The notes under the pieces were generated by a model, which ran no database searches, was not told where the DNA came from, and was given only the letters and a program-made list of their open reading frames with translations. This document shows, piece by piece, positions 1 through 9,517 of a stretch of 64,000 bases of DNA; the first letter of the stretch is position 1, and every line of letters begins with the position of its first letter. The stretch lies in the NCBI GenBank assembly GCA_030704615.1, contig CM060734.1, positions 24,800,001 to 24,864,000 of the forward strand, in the 5' to 3' direction. Made by a program: the position numbers and the translations under genes. This DNA is from Takakia lepidozioides. Its lineage: Eukaryota > Streptophyta > Takakiopsida > Takakiales > Takakiaceae.

Positions 1-19
1 TACATGTCAGATGACCCTC

Positions 20-300
20 CTCTTCTCTGCAAAATGTGTTATGTTTCACCCTGGAGCACGGCCTCTTTCATTGTTGTTTTGCTACGACTGTTTGGTCTAG
101 AATTCGTGCTTTCTACGCTCCTTGGAAAATTGTACATTCCAATTTGGTCTCTATTCACTTGCTGAATTTGCAAGGAAGGAACATCTGGCACAGGTGCCAT
201 GTCTGGTCTTCCATTCGCTCTCTCACTCTCTAGCATATTTGGAAATCCAGGTGTGCTAAGTGGTATGAGGGAGATTACCCTTGTCTGAGAGCGGTTCTTA
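20..300 (+). pseudogene. LINE ORF2 C-terminal zinc-binding region, fragment
   Basis: Decayed tail of a non-LTR retrotransposon polyprotein. Two frames must be joined to read it: first LLCKMC, then after a frameshift near 50 TLEHGLFHCCFATTVW, and near 231-270 HIWKSRCAKWYE. This spacing (CxxC, then HxxxxC, then AxxVW) is the zinc-binding module found after the RT in plant L1-like LINEs. The same signature occurs in the better preserved LINE at 13560-13950, which reads LWHIWKARCA at the matching place. The fragment is cut by the window start. The product is not functional. Confidence 0.6.
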
Positions 301-660
301 AGATGATCTTTTTTTATTCATGGGTTGAGGGGAAAAAGGCTTGTGGGGGGGGGGGGTGCGGTGAGGTTGCAGCTCATTGCAGATGTTCTAAAGAGAAACG
401 GGCCACGTTACTTCAAGAACTCGATTCTTCGTGGGGTTGGCGAGACATCATCTGTACCAGAAGTGGGGACAAATGCTCTTTCCACCCTGCGGTCCCCGAC
501 CAATGGTGGCCCCTCTAATCCCTGGCTCTTGACTTCGAAAAAGACATTAACTGGAAACATAGGAAGAACAGGAACTCCAAAATTAAAGCTCACTTGAATT
601 TTGAGGCCCTCATTAGGTTCCGGTTTTTGCTGCTATGGTCTCCTCTGCTTTTCTTAGCTC
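301..660. other. No gene seen; G12 run
   Basis: I see no conserved coding signal here. Short open frames exist on both strands but match no family I know and show no coding bias. A run of 12 G lies at 345-356. The stretch separates the LINE tail from the first palindrome repeats. Confidence 0.4.
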
Positions 661-890
661 TGCAGGTTATGTCAATTTTTCCCTTTGTTGAACTTTCTGG
701 TTCTTGAGTTCTCTTCTGCAGGTCTATGGTGGAAGTGTGCGCTGGCGCACACTTCCAAACAGCTCTTCTAGTTATGTCAATTTTCCCTTTGTTGAACTTT
801 GTGGTTCTTGAGTTCTCTTCTGCAGGTCTGTGGTGGAAATGTGCGCTGGCGCACACTTCCAAACAGCTCTTTCCATTTTTCCCTTTGATG
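660..890 (+). repeat. Tandem 104-bp unit with 26-bp palindrome (family P1), copies 1-2
   Basis: Two head-to-tail units of about 104 bp. Each has a stretch with TTCCCTTTGTTGAACTTT, then a stretch with TTGAGTTCTCTTCTGCAGGT, then a palindrome. The palindromes lie at 731-756 and 835-860: 12-bp arms GGAAGTGTGCGC and GCGCACACTTCC around a central TG. Copy 2 has one change (GGAAAT). The text before each palindrome ends in a CTTCTGCAG-like string, which resembles a 3' splice site. No coding function is apparent. Confidence 0.85.
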
Positions 891-899
891 ACCTTTCTG

Positions 900-1345
900 G
901 TTTGTTCTCAATTTCGCTGTCGTGCGTCAAAGCACTGTGCTCTGAGACTGCCCAGAGGTCGCTGATTTTAGTCATATGTGGAAGTAGCAGCAGCCCATAG
1001 AGGCAGCTGACAGACCAGGGTAATGGCTTCCAAAGCATGGATATGTTTTGGCTATGTAGAAGATGCACCAGCCCGCAAGGTTTTTCATCTGACTTTCTTT
1101 TATGCTTTATTCTACTTCCAATGAAAGCTGACTGCGTCAACGCGCGTGTCAAAGCTTGGTTCATATAGCTTTGTGGGAGTCACAAGTGCATATACAGTGA
1201 CAACATTGATTTTTTATGGTATCTAGAACGGGCGAGCAGCCTCCCGTGATTTTCTTTTGTTCCCGTCTTTGCTATGATATCCAGCCTTTGTCACCGGGCG
1301 TCAACGCAATGTGCTGTAAGGTAGCCTAGATCGTGGATATTCTTC
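900..1345. repeat. Diverged repeats with GCGTCAACGC cores
   Basis: Three short imperfect palindromes occur at about 922-935 (GTGCGTCAAAGCAC), 1134-1145 (GCGTCAACGCGC) and 1298-1308 (GCGTCAACGC). Each sits in related surrounding text containing GTGCTCTGAGACT- or GTGCTGTAAGGTAG-like strings. The core GCGT-CA-ACGC is the same as the centre of the palindromes at 31.0-31.8 kb. The alignment is loose, so shared origin is inferred rather than shown. Confidence 0.45.
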
Positions 1346-1549
1346 ATACGAAGAAGTGTCAGCAGACCCCAAGAAAATCTCTGTCACGCAGCCCAGCCCC
1401 TGGCATGGAATGGCACAGAGAATGGTTTCATTTCAGTTTTGGAGTCTCTTTAAAGTCTCGTCCATTCTGCTGTGAATTCCAGTTTTGAAATGGCGCAGAG
1501 ATGGTTTCATTTCAGTCTTCAGTTCTCTTTTAAGTCTCATTTCTTTTCA

Positions 1550-1700
1550 TTTCATTTCAGGTGGTGGAAGTGTGCGGTGGCGCACACTTCCAAACAGCCC
1601 TACGAGTTTTCTTCATTTTTTCCTGTTTCAAACTTTCTGGTTTTGAGTTCTCTATTGCAGGTCTGTGGTGGAAGTGTGCGGTGGCGCACACTTTCAAACA
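1550..1700 (+). repeat. Tandem 104-bp unit, palindrome family P1, copies 3-4
   Basis: Palindromes at 1566-1591 and 1670-1695, again exactly 104 bp apart. They read GGAAGTGTGCG, G-TG, GCGCACACTT; the left arm has one C-to-G change relative to copies 1-2. The intervening sequence repeats the TTTCTGGTTTTGAGTTCTC text. Keeping both the spacing and the central TG in two separate clusters shows a true tandem unit. Confidence 0.8.
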
Positions 1701-2890
1701 CGGCATCTCCTTTCATTCACGAGGTGCTATGTGAGGCCTGGTCTGTCTTCTTTACGATTTTAAAGCATCTCTTTCCAAGCATGATCAGATCAGATCTGTT
1801 CCGTTCTGATCTAATATGACATATCTCTCCTGTCCAGTCATGATTTATGTTTGTTTTCCTGATTGCTAGTGTGACTGGAAATTTTAAAAAAAAAAAAAAC
1901 AAGTCGGAGGGGGCGGAGCAATGAACATCGCTCCGCAATACGCGGTGAGGGGAGTGAGGTCTTAGCCGTAGTTGCAAGTCCCCCCGAGCTGTTGACGAAC
2001 GCCTCCAACACCTCCTTCTGCTCTTCTACTACTCTGTGGATGTGCACATCCGGATTCTCGATTGTTCCCCCCACACACTCTCTCGTCTCTTACTCATAAT
2101 TGCTTACTCTAGAAAGGTGTGAGCTTTATGAAATAAGGGCAGATGGTGTTCTAGCCTTCCCTCATGCTGCCACTTCCGGAAGTCTCGCTCTCCTCATCTT
2201 TTACTTTCAAGCTGCCATCGCCAGCTTCTGCAATATGACCCAAGGATTTTAACAGCTTGGCATGTATCCTCCTCTCCCCCAGGCAGATAGGTCGAAGCTG
2301 CCTGGAGCGAGGCAGCAGCTCCCTCTTCCGAGGAACAGCCAATCCTCAAGTTGAACATGGAGGTGATAAAAGATCACTCCAAAGTGCTCTCAGAGCAAGG
2401 CATTTTACTGCACTTTCCTGGGAGGGTGCGTGACAGGCACTGGGCGCGGATGTGGACAATGGAACACCTGGGGCGTGATAATGGCTAAGTGTCAGTGCCA
2501 CGAGGATAGGGCAGTTAAAGCCACGAGGGTACATGGCGGGTAATGATTTACTTCACACTACCGGCCACAAGGTAGAAAAGGCCGAGTGCTCGGCACTTAG
2601 CAGCATCAAAGCACGGAACACACTACCACGAGGAGCAGTAGTGGGTAGTGTAGCAGCTGTGGGCCGTGAACCATGATATTACACGGCCACGGTAGCATAG
2701 GCTTTACTAGTAGAAGGAGTAGTGAGGGACCGTGGGCCGTGTACCACTAAGGCACACCACCATGAGCCGCGGCAACGACCACGAACCACAAACCACGACC
2801 ATGGACCACTTTTTTGGCAAACCTTTTAGGTTGCGTAGGCAGTTAGGCAACGGTCAGTAACGACCGCAAGCTGTAAACGGCTCTTTCGAG
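1701..2890. other. Non-coding; short-word repeats at 2560-2820
   Basis: No supported gene. From about 2560 to 2820 the sequence is a loose mixture of short words such as CCACGA, GGCCGTG and AGTAGTG in both orientations. This style recurs in other LTR-like stretches here (29950-30150, 34820-35050, 36850-37140 and 44840-45680). I read it as probable U3 or leader sequence of the LTR element that follows, on style and position only. Confidence 0.35.
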
Positions 2891-2895
2891 CATAG

Positions 2896-2903
2896 TATAA
2901 AAG
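2896..2903 (+). promoter_or_regulatory. TATA box of a probable LTR promoter
   Basis: TATAAAAG, followed 35-45 bp later by the start of a transcribed-looking leader. It lies 480 bp upstream of the primer-binding-site-like motif at 3377 and 540 bp upstream of the first reading frame at 3433. That order (TATA box, leader, PBS, gag) is the LTR retrotransposon order. No second LTR copy confirms it. Confidence 0.45.
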
Positions 2904-3376
2904 GACTGCACGCAACTTAGGAAGTGTCAGTGTATCAGGGTGGAATCAGAGTGATTCGATGTGTACTTATGCTATGATGTGGTGACTCTGAAGTAAAGCC
3001 ATGTTTTTTCCAAGTACGTATGGGTAGAGTGATTATGAGATGGAGAGAATGTGTATTATGAGAGAACGTGAGATAGAGATAATGTGCATCATCTCTGAAT
3101 GGATCTTCTCTGCGATGGCATAAAATACTAAATGTTTAGTCGCAGCTGTAGCAATACAGCCTCGCCTAAGATCCCGATGAATATTGATTATTCCATCAAA
3201 ATAGACAGTAAACAGGGAGGTTGAATCGTGGAACACTAGTGTTGTACCGGCCATTACCGATTACTCAATAATCGTACTACAAACATACCGTCGGACAGCC
3301 TCTGTCAAGTGTCTTTGGGAAATGGATTATGCTGTTAGAAGTCTATTTCGTCTAAGTCACGAACCAATGGTTAATA

Positions 3377-3402
3377 TTTGGCGCCATACTGGGGAGTAAC
3401 GG
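3377..3402 (+). other. Primer-binding-site-like motif
   Basis: TTTGGCGCC followed by ATACTGGGGAG. TTTGGCGCC followed by GGGGA-type text is common just inside the 5' LTR of plant Ty3/gypsy elements. It sits 48 bp before the ATG at 3433. The tRNA that would prime here was not checked. Confidence 0.4.
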
Positions 3403-3432
3403 TATGTTGAGTTCCAGTGAACTCAAGGAAGG

Positions 3433-3843
3433 ATGGCTACTCAGTGATTTCTTGAATCACGAAAGAACGAGTCAACGGAAGCAAAAGAATGGAAAACATT
3501 CCTGGAAAAAAATCATGGCTTACCAGTAGCAATACAACAGAAGATCTTTCTTTCAATTGCGAAAGAAGATGACAAGTGGGGATTGAAGGGAGGAGTGATC
3601 AATATTGCACGAGCACCTTGGGAATGTGGAATTAGAAATGAGGATTGGCTGTCTCGTCTAGCTTTATTGATTACTCTATTGCCAATCAGAAAAGTGTGCT
3701 ACACTAGTTATATCTTCAGGGAAGGCTGCTCAAATTATGAATATTGTCATACGATCATAGAAGCAGTAGAGTACTGGATACCCAAAGACTTGTTACAAGT
3801 CAGATACACTGAGAAAGACAAATGGTATTATTGTGCCCATTAA
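3433..3843 (+). pseudogene. First reading frame of LTR element (gag-like, unrecognised)
   Basis: A frame opens at ATG 3433, meets one in-frame stop at 3445-3447, then stays open to TAA at 3841. The product is about 136 residues, charged, and rich in Trp, Lys and Glu in its first half. I do not recognise a conserved Gag motif. Position between the PBS-like motif and the protease is the only reason to call it gag. A nucleocapsid remnant follows at 4042-4075. Confidence 0.35.
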
Positions 3844-4244
3844 AAGATTGGTGATCAATCGTAAAGGAAAATTAAGTTGTGCTACGGATTCTGGCAGGAT
3901 AGTGAAATCTTGAAGAAATGGTAGAGACCACTGTAATTTTCTTTACTGACATACCAAGGCTTAGGAGAGGGTAATTAAAAGAAATCCATGTATGATGTGG
4001 GAATGAATGAGGAAAATAGGGAAAAGCTAAGCAAGACATGACTCGGGCACATGGCCAAGAAGTGCGCGCGAAACCCCGACAATTGAACATAACTCGGGCA
4101 ACCACGGAGCTGTCCGAAGATTCCATCAGCCGCTTAGTGGAGGCGGTGGTCGCCAAGACCTGCAAGGTAGGCAACTACTCTTGTGAGTTGTATCAGGAGA
4201 CTGGAGCCTTGCGTAAAGGGAGTCAGTTAATGTTCGTGAGCGGA

Positions 4245-4620
4245 ATAATTTTCGGAACTAACGTGTCGTTGTTGGTGGACACAGGAGCGTCGCACTCCTT
4301 CATGACACCGGCAACGGCACGGAAGCTGGGACTCCCGACAAGTGATGTGGGGGCCTCTATTGAAGTGCGTTCTGCCAAAGGAGAACCACAACTGGCAACG
4401 AGGTTGGCGTTCGATGTTCCTCTTCAGCTGGGGAGTTGGGAGGGACGTGAGAACTTCACCATTTGCGAGATCAATGGAACGAATCTCATTTTTGGGATGA
4501 CCTTTTTGAGTAAATCCGGAGCAGTCATAGATGGCCGCAAGAGAGTAGTCACGCTACCGTGTGGGAATGGTGGCGAAGTTTTACGGGTGTCGGAAATGCC
4601 CAACCGAGTGGGAGGGCGAA
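4245..4620 (+). pseudogene. Aspartic protease domain of the chromovirus
   Basis: Catalytic motif LLVDTGASHSF with the active Asp codon at 4278-4280, followed by the usual LIFGMTFL motif about 75 residues later (near 4490-4515). In the family it works as a dimer and cuts the Gag-Pol polyprotein. This segment is continuous with the RT in one open frame from 4038 to 5210, so protease and RT were fused. The frame upstream of the protease is shifted relative to the zinc knuckle. Confidence 0.85.
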
Positions 4621-4739
4621 TAAACCTGCTGACAGCAAAGGAGTGGGCCGTGGAGGAGCCACACGAGCCCCAGTTTTTGCTTTACGTAAGACAAGTGGAA
4701 GGAGAAGTCGATAGGGAGCCGAGCCCAGATTGGATCAAG

Positions 4740-5231
4740 GGGATCCTAGAGAAATACCAGGATGTGATGCCGGAGGATTTACCAAGCGGCTTGCCACCAC
4801 GAAGAGAAGTTGACCACAAGATAGAGGTGATACCGGGATCGGAGCCGCTTGCCAAGGCGCCCTACCGGTTGAGCCACAGAGAGTTGGTCAAGCTAAAGGC
4901 CCAGCTCAAGGATCTAATGGCAAAGGGGTACATCCGGCCAAGTAAGTCACCTTACGGAGCCCCGGTACTATTTGCAGATAAGAATGATGGGACGCTGCGG
5001 ATGTGTGTCAATTACAGGGCTCTGAATAAGGTGACTATAAAAAACTGGTACCCTTTGCCAATGATCGGCGACCTCTTCGATCGGTTGGCAAGAGCAAAGT
5101 ATTTCAGCCGGATCGATTCATGTTCGGGTTATCACCAGATCCGGATAGCGGAAGGAGATGAGAAAAGACAGCATGCAAGACAATGTATGGCTCATACGAA
5201 TTTTTGGTGATGTCTTTTGGGCTCACCAAAA
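4740..5231 (+). pseudogene. Reverse transcriptase N-terminal half, catalytic core deleted
   Basis: Starts with the RT entry motif (YQDVMPEDLPSGLPPRREVD). It continues through GYIRPSKSPYGAPVLF, MCVNYRALNKVTIKNWYPLP and SRIDSCSGYHQIRI, which carries the first catalytic Asp. A frameshift near 5160 follows, then text coding MSFGLTK, after which the sequence jumps at about 5231 straight to the RT-RNase H connection (YVRNFAKIAGPLSDLL). The YxDD box and neighbouring residues, roughly 100-150 codons by family comparison, are missing. Confidence 0.85.
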
Positions 5232-5910
5232 GTATGTGAGAAATTTCGCCAAGATCGCGGGGCCGCTGTCAGACCTTTTGTGTAAGTCTAAGGTATGGGT
5301 ATGGAACACTTTTTGTGGCCAAGCTTTTGCCGAGTTGAAGCAGCGGATGGCGGAAGCTCCAGTCTTGAAAATCCTGGAATTCGATCATCCATTTGAGATT
5401 CATACAGATGCGTCGGACTTCACAATCGGGGGTGTGCTCATGCAGGATGGACGTCCAGTGGCTTACGAAAGTAAGAAACTGAATGAAATGGAGCGACGGT
5501 GGCCTACGCACGAGAAAAAAATGAAGGCGGTGGTGCATTGCCTTGAGCTTTGACACCACTATGTTGGTTCCAACCCGGTGAAGGTGTTCACGGACAATGT
5601 CACGGTGAAGTATTTTGCCACGCAGCCTAAGTTATCCCCAAAACAACTTAGGTGACAAGACACTTTGGCAGTGTTTGACGTGGATATCCAGTACAAACCG
5701 GGACGTGACAATGTGGTGGCCGATGCTTTAAGCAGAAAGCAGCAGCTCATGTTGGTGTACAGGGGCGATACGACGCTCCAAAGGAAAATCCAGAAGGCTT
5801 ACCGGAAGGATGAAATGGCGAAGTCCATGATGCGGGACTTGAGGTTGGGGGTTAAATCGCAGTTCCACTTGCACAATGGACTGCTCCGGTACAAGCAAAA
5901 ACGTCTCTAA
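5232..5910 (+). pseudogene. RNase H domain and tether of the chromovirus
   Basis: Contains the RT-RNase H linker FAKIAGPLSDLL, then FEIHTDASDFTIGGVLMQ (first catalytic Asp), the YESKKLNEMERRWPTHEKK helix, VFTDN, and the terminal YKPGRDNVVADALSR motif at about 5692-5742. Stops at 5551 and 5653 replace conserved Trp positions. The family enzyme degrades the RNA strand of RNA-DNA hybrids during reverse transcription. Confidence 0.85.
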
Positions 5911-6990
5911 GTGCCGAAGGAAGGGATCAGAGATAGTCTCTTGAGAGAATGCCATAATGGCCCGCTTGCGGGCCATGGCGGAGCCAAGCGCACCGCGACA
6001 CTCTTGAAGAAAGAGTATTTCTAGCCCAAACTGAGGGAGGAGGCCGAGGAGTATGACAAGACATGCACTACATGCCAACAAATCCGGAGTGAGTACAAAA
6101 AGCAAGCGGGGCTGTTACAACCCTTGCCGATTCCAGAGGGGTCTTGGGAAAGTGTCTCGATGGATTTCATGACTGCTTTGCCACTGTCGAAAGGATTCGA
6201 TGCAATCATGGTGGTCGTGGATAGGTTCAGTAAAATGGGCCATTTCATCTCCACCAAGGAGACGAGAACGACGCAGGAGACGGGACGACTTTACTTCGCC
6301 CACGTCTTCAAGCATCATGGACTCCCGAAGGATATTGTCTCGGACCGCGATCCAAAGTTTACAAGTAAATTTTGGAGGGCACTTTGGAAAAAAAAAATGG
6401 GGACGAGGCTCAAGATGACCACGGCCTTCTGACCTACAACGGACGGCCAAACGGAAAAAGTGAACTCCGTGGTGAAGCAGATCTTGTGGAATTATGTGTC
6501 GGCAGACCAGTCGGACTGGGTGGAGCACTTGGATGCGGCAGACTTATGTTATAATAACATAAAACACTCCGCAACGGGAGTTTCCTCTTTTGTATTGGTC
6601 TATGGAAAAGCACCTCTAGTGCCGACAAGTTGGGCTGCCCAGGACGGTGAGGAACCGGCAGCAACAGCGATACTGGAAGAACGCGAGCGTTTGTTGGAGC
6701 TCGCAAAGTACAACATTGCCAAAACTAGGAAACGATATGAATGGCAGGCGAATCAGAAACGGAGGGAAGTTAAGTTTGAGGCAGGCACGGAGGTCTGGTT
6801 GAACATCGAGAATTTTCGTCTACCTCCGGAAGTAAGTCCGAAGTTCGTACCTCTGTATGTGGGGCCCTTTCGCATCCGGAAGGTTATGAATGAGGATCTG
6901 TATGAATTGGAGCTGCCGGCAAACAGCAAGGTGCATCCAGTATTCCACGTTTTCCTTTTGAAGCCTTACTTCAAAGATGAAGCGCGTCCG
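5911..6990 (+). pseudogene. Integrase of the chromovirus
   Basis: HHCC zinc domain (RECHNGPLAGHGG ... CTTCQQIR, about 5945-6090), then the catalytic core. The first Asp is in SMDFMTALPLSKG (about 6160), the second in VSDRDPKFTSKFW (about 6343), and the Glu in DGQTEKVNSVV (about 6455). Then come the C-terminal GPFRIRK and VHPVFHVFLLKPY motifs (about 6862-6970). Stops at 6022 and 6430 break it. All DDE residues survive, so the element was probably autonomous before decay. Confidence 0.88.
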
Positions 6991-7039
6991 AATCGGCATC
7001 AAGTGTTGCGTCCGCTACCTGTGCTGTTGGATCATGAAA

Positions 7040-7230
7040 ATAAACCTGAGTACGAGGTGGAGGCAGTGCTTAGGTCGAGGAGGTTCAAGAATCGAGAAAC
7101 GGAGTATCTCGTGAAATGGAAGGGCTATCATCAAGTGGAGGCAACTTGGGTGCGTGCCTCAGAAATGGGAAACGCATCCGAGGTGGTTGCAGCTTTCGAA
7201 GGGCGACCTCAAAAGTGGAAGAAGCGTTGA
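7040..7230 (+). pseudogene. Chromodomain at integrase C-terminus
   Basis: PEYEVEAVLRSRRF, then TEYLVKWKGYHQVEATWVRASEM, the three-strand-plus-helix chromodomain pattern with its aromatic positions (Y, W, W). It ends with a TGA at 7228. In chromoviruses this domain directs integration toward particular histone marks. It contrasts with the retroelement at 38-45 kb, which ends in a PHD finger instead. Confidence 0.88.
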
Positions 7231-7264
7231 TGGGGATATCAACCTTGGATCGTGGGGGAGGAAA

Positions 7265-8120
7265 TGCATGCTTAGTCCGGCTTAGCTAGCTCAAGAATCC
7301 GATTGCAAAAACTTGTGTTGTACAAATTTTATTTATAAATGAAATGGTTTCCAAATGTTGTGATTCCTATTTTGTTTGGAATGGTGATGCATGGTATGGT
7401 TGGCTAGTGTGTAGAATGCATGCTAGCTTACAAAAGTGGGAGAGGTAAATTGGATTAATCGTGTGTTTGCATAGTGCCGAAATCGGGTGGCTCCCATCCA
7501 AGGGGCAAGGAAACTTGCGCCTTCTTTGGGAGTTCACGTGCTAGTGCGCACCTGGCGCGTGCGCGTACTATAACTGCGCTACCGAGGGGGTTGCCTTGTA
7601 GTGCGGGCTAACGCGGAAGCTACGTGCTTCCGTTCACGTACTATAATCGTGTAGCCTTGGGATGAAGTCGTAGTGCGGCTTTGGCGTGTTCCCGTACCTC
7701 AGGCCAGCATTCTAAGATGGACCCAATTATCACACGGACGATCGAGGGTCTAAGTGGTGGTGCACCAGATTTGGAGGGTGCTACTTATGGAACCCCTGCG
7801 GACACCTACAGAAGTATATATAGGGAGTAGTAACCGTGAGAACGGTGCAAGTCCGTTGGTGACCAAAAACTAGTGAGTAAGCGTGCAAGCCGGAAAGCGA
7901 CCAAGGTGTAGGGAGCTGTTCCGGACTGCCATCTACCAAAGGGAATTTCCAGTGAGCCCGATAGGTCGAGGGTTGAGTGGGAGTGTGAGGGGGACCGTTA
8001 TGCCCCGGTGAGCAGCCGAAGCTCCGAGTTGGCCCGGCGGCCGGTTTGGGAGTTAGGCGCGAGCATCAAGGCGAGTAACTATGACTTGAAGGGGAGTTTA
8101 CCGAAGTGAGGTGCGCGACA
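7265..8120 (+). mobile_element. 3' LTR region of the chromovirus
   Basis: Follows the purine-rich tract GTGGGGGAGGAAA (about 7252-7264). It begins TGCATGC and ends GTGCGCGACA at 8120, with TG/CA ends. Positions 7736-8120 match 47136-47520 over the same 385-bp length with few substitutions, while the upstream part does not match. TATATATAG at 7815 would be the TATA box. The matching part therefore covers the core promoter, R and U5. No equivalent 5' LTR is visible upstream of 3377. Confidence 0.65.
7815..7823 (+). promoter_or_regulatory. LTR TATA box
   Basis: TATATATAG, also present at the matching position of the solo LTR near 47215. It is the only strong TATA-like motif in the shared 385-bp segment, so the transcription start is expected about 30 bp downstream. 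Confidence 0.5.
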
Positions 8121-8166
8121 AGCACCTTCCACGGTAACAAGCCCAAATCGAGGTTTTACTGAATTA

Positions 8167-8665
8167 TTGGAGAAAAAATTTGAAGATCTGTTAAGTGAAG
8201 AAGAAGAAAGAAGTGAAACTGCTTCTCTAGAAAAAGTAACCAGAACAACACTCAAAGCATTTAAAGATTCATTAAGTTCAGTTGGGACAGCAGCTAGCAG
8301 GCGGCTATCCTTGGGACAAGAGCCTCTTAGTTTCGAATCTTTCTTTGGAAGACAGACACCGGTGACACCACTAGTACTGACAATCCCAACACCAACATCA
8401 TCAACAACAGCTGGACCATTTCAGTTTGGACAACCTGCAGCACCAATAGCTCTGGCAGCAAGCAAAACCCCACCACCATTCCCTCTGTATGATGGGAAAT
8501 CTGATCCAGATATCCATCTTAATCAATTTGAGAACATGTGCACTATTTACAATGAAGCTACGGATCAGGAAAAGATCCGATTGTTTCCCTGTTCAATGGC
8601 CAGGAAGGGCATCGAATGGTTGGCAACATTCCCAGCCAATCATTTTGCAACCTGGGATCTGACTG
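8167..8665 (+). pseudogene. gag: Gag fragment of another LTR retrotransposon
   Basis: An open frame rich in Ser, Thr and Pro, followed by a Gag-like capsid start: PPPFPLYDGKSDPDIHLNQF, then ATDQEKIRLFPCSMARKGIEWL and FATWD. The pattern (target-like YDG, a helix with F..., KIRLFP.SL...A..W) is typical of the Ty3/gypsy retrotransposon Gag domain. The frame is cut off where the dispersed repeat starts near 8660. The first residue codon is not ATG (TTG at 8167), so the true start is unknown. Confidence 0.6.
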
Positions 8666-8910
8666 GTCATCAACCCAGCCTCACCATTGACAGCATGCTC
8701 TAGGGTTGGATCGGCGATCAAGCCCGAGTCAACCACCTATAAAATCAAGCGTCCACACAAAACTAGCATGGCGCATAATCAAGCATGCAAGTGTGGAGGG
8801 GATCCAAACACAAGAATGAAAACAACAACCCCCCCCCCCACACCAAAAACAACTCCACAGTGTCGCTCCTGCAAGGACACCCCAGCCCAAACCCAGACTG
8901 ACTCTTGTGA
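8660..8910 (+). repeat. Dispersed 250-bp repeat, inverted partner at 37755-38005
   Basis: The stretch is the reverse complement of 37755-38005 with only scattered differences, apart from a longer C-run at 8831-8839. In the partner, the sequence lies about 200 bp upstream of the gag frame of the methyltransferase-bearing retroelement. It contains a TATA-like TTTTATAGG on that strand. So this copy is probably a stray piece of that element's leader or LTR. Here it abruptly ends the Gag frame. Confidence 0.75.
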
Positions 8911-8967
8911 CTTATCTTCAAGCCAAGGGAAACCTAGAGAACCTTCAGTCCCCAAGACCAAAAACTA

Positions 8968-9517
8968 AAACTTCAGGCAGGCATCAACTGCTCAATAAAG
9001 GGGAAAAAAATGACAAAGTACTTCTTTGACAAAACTAAGCTACGCAGAGCCTCACAAAATATCACTGAACTGATTGACCAATCCTCAGGCATATCCGCCT
9101 CCTCTCCGAAACAATTGGCAGGCTTGGCAGGTAGGCACTTTGAATCCCTATTCAGCAGTATCTCCAGAGGAGATACTACTTCGTCTCCCCATCAACAAAA
9201 CTGCCTTCTGTCCACTCCTATATTACTTACCCACGAACTGGTTGTCTCCTTGGAAGGACCCTTTACGGAATTGGAGCTCGGGGAGGCTCTCTCAAAGCTT
9301 CCTAACGGGAAATCCCCGGGCATAGATGGGATGCCAGTAGAGTTTTACAAAAGTCCTTGGAAGGACATCTCAAAAGACTTCCTCTCCATGGCAAATCACA
9401 TTTTCAAAGTAGCTCGAACGCCCGCCTCCACGTCTCAAGGGTAGTCACGCTCTTCTTCAAAAAAGGAGACCGTACCAACATATCTAACTACAGGCCTATT
9501 ATCCTACTCAACGTAGC
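8968..9517 (+). pseudogene. LINE ORF2, RT 5' part
   Basis: Plant L1-like non-LTR retrotransposon. Frame +9010 reads FTELELGEALSKLPNGKSPGIDGMPVEFYK-type text, the conserved RT domain 0/1 of LINEs, followed after a frameshift near 9438 by a VVTLFFKKGD..ISNYRPI motif. The sequence then stops in the middle of the codons for LNVA at 9517. A TIR element interrupts it there, and it resumes at 11526 in the same order. The endonuclease part is not visible upstream. Confidence 0.82.
9509..9517. other. Target-site duplication, left copy
   Basis: CAACGTAGC, matched by CAATGTAGC at 11517-11525 (8 of 9). The intact LINE coding order needs only one copy. The single mismatch is a C/T transition. Confidence 0.75.

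Larger units (their letters stand above)
4042..7230 (+). pseudogene. pol: Chromodomain Ty3/gypsy (chromovirus) pol remnant
   Basis: Order of parts: zinc-knuckle remnant GHMAKKC (about 4047-4068), pepsin-like protease, RT, RNase H, integrase, chromodomain. It would copy element RNA into DNA and integrate it near chromatin marks read by the chromodomain. It is dead: frameshifts occur near 4085 and 5160, the RT core is deleted near 5231, and in-frame stops lie at 5551, 5653, 6022 and 6430. All four stops are explained by single C:G-to-T:A changes at conserved positions (three at Trp codons). Integrase D, D and E residues are still visible. Parts are listed separately. Confidence 0.9.

Noticed and set aside
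36-236. Two opposing 65-codon frames at the window start
   Set aside because: Only the plus-strand text matches a family (LINE tail), and only across a frameshift; the opposing frame is a shadow.
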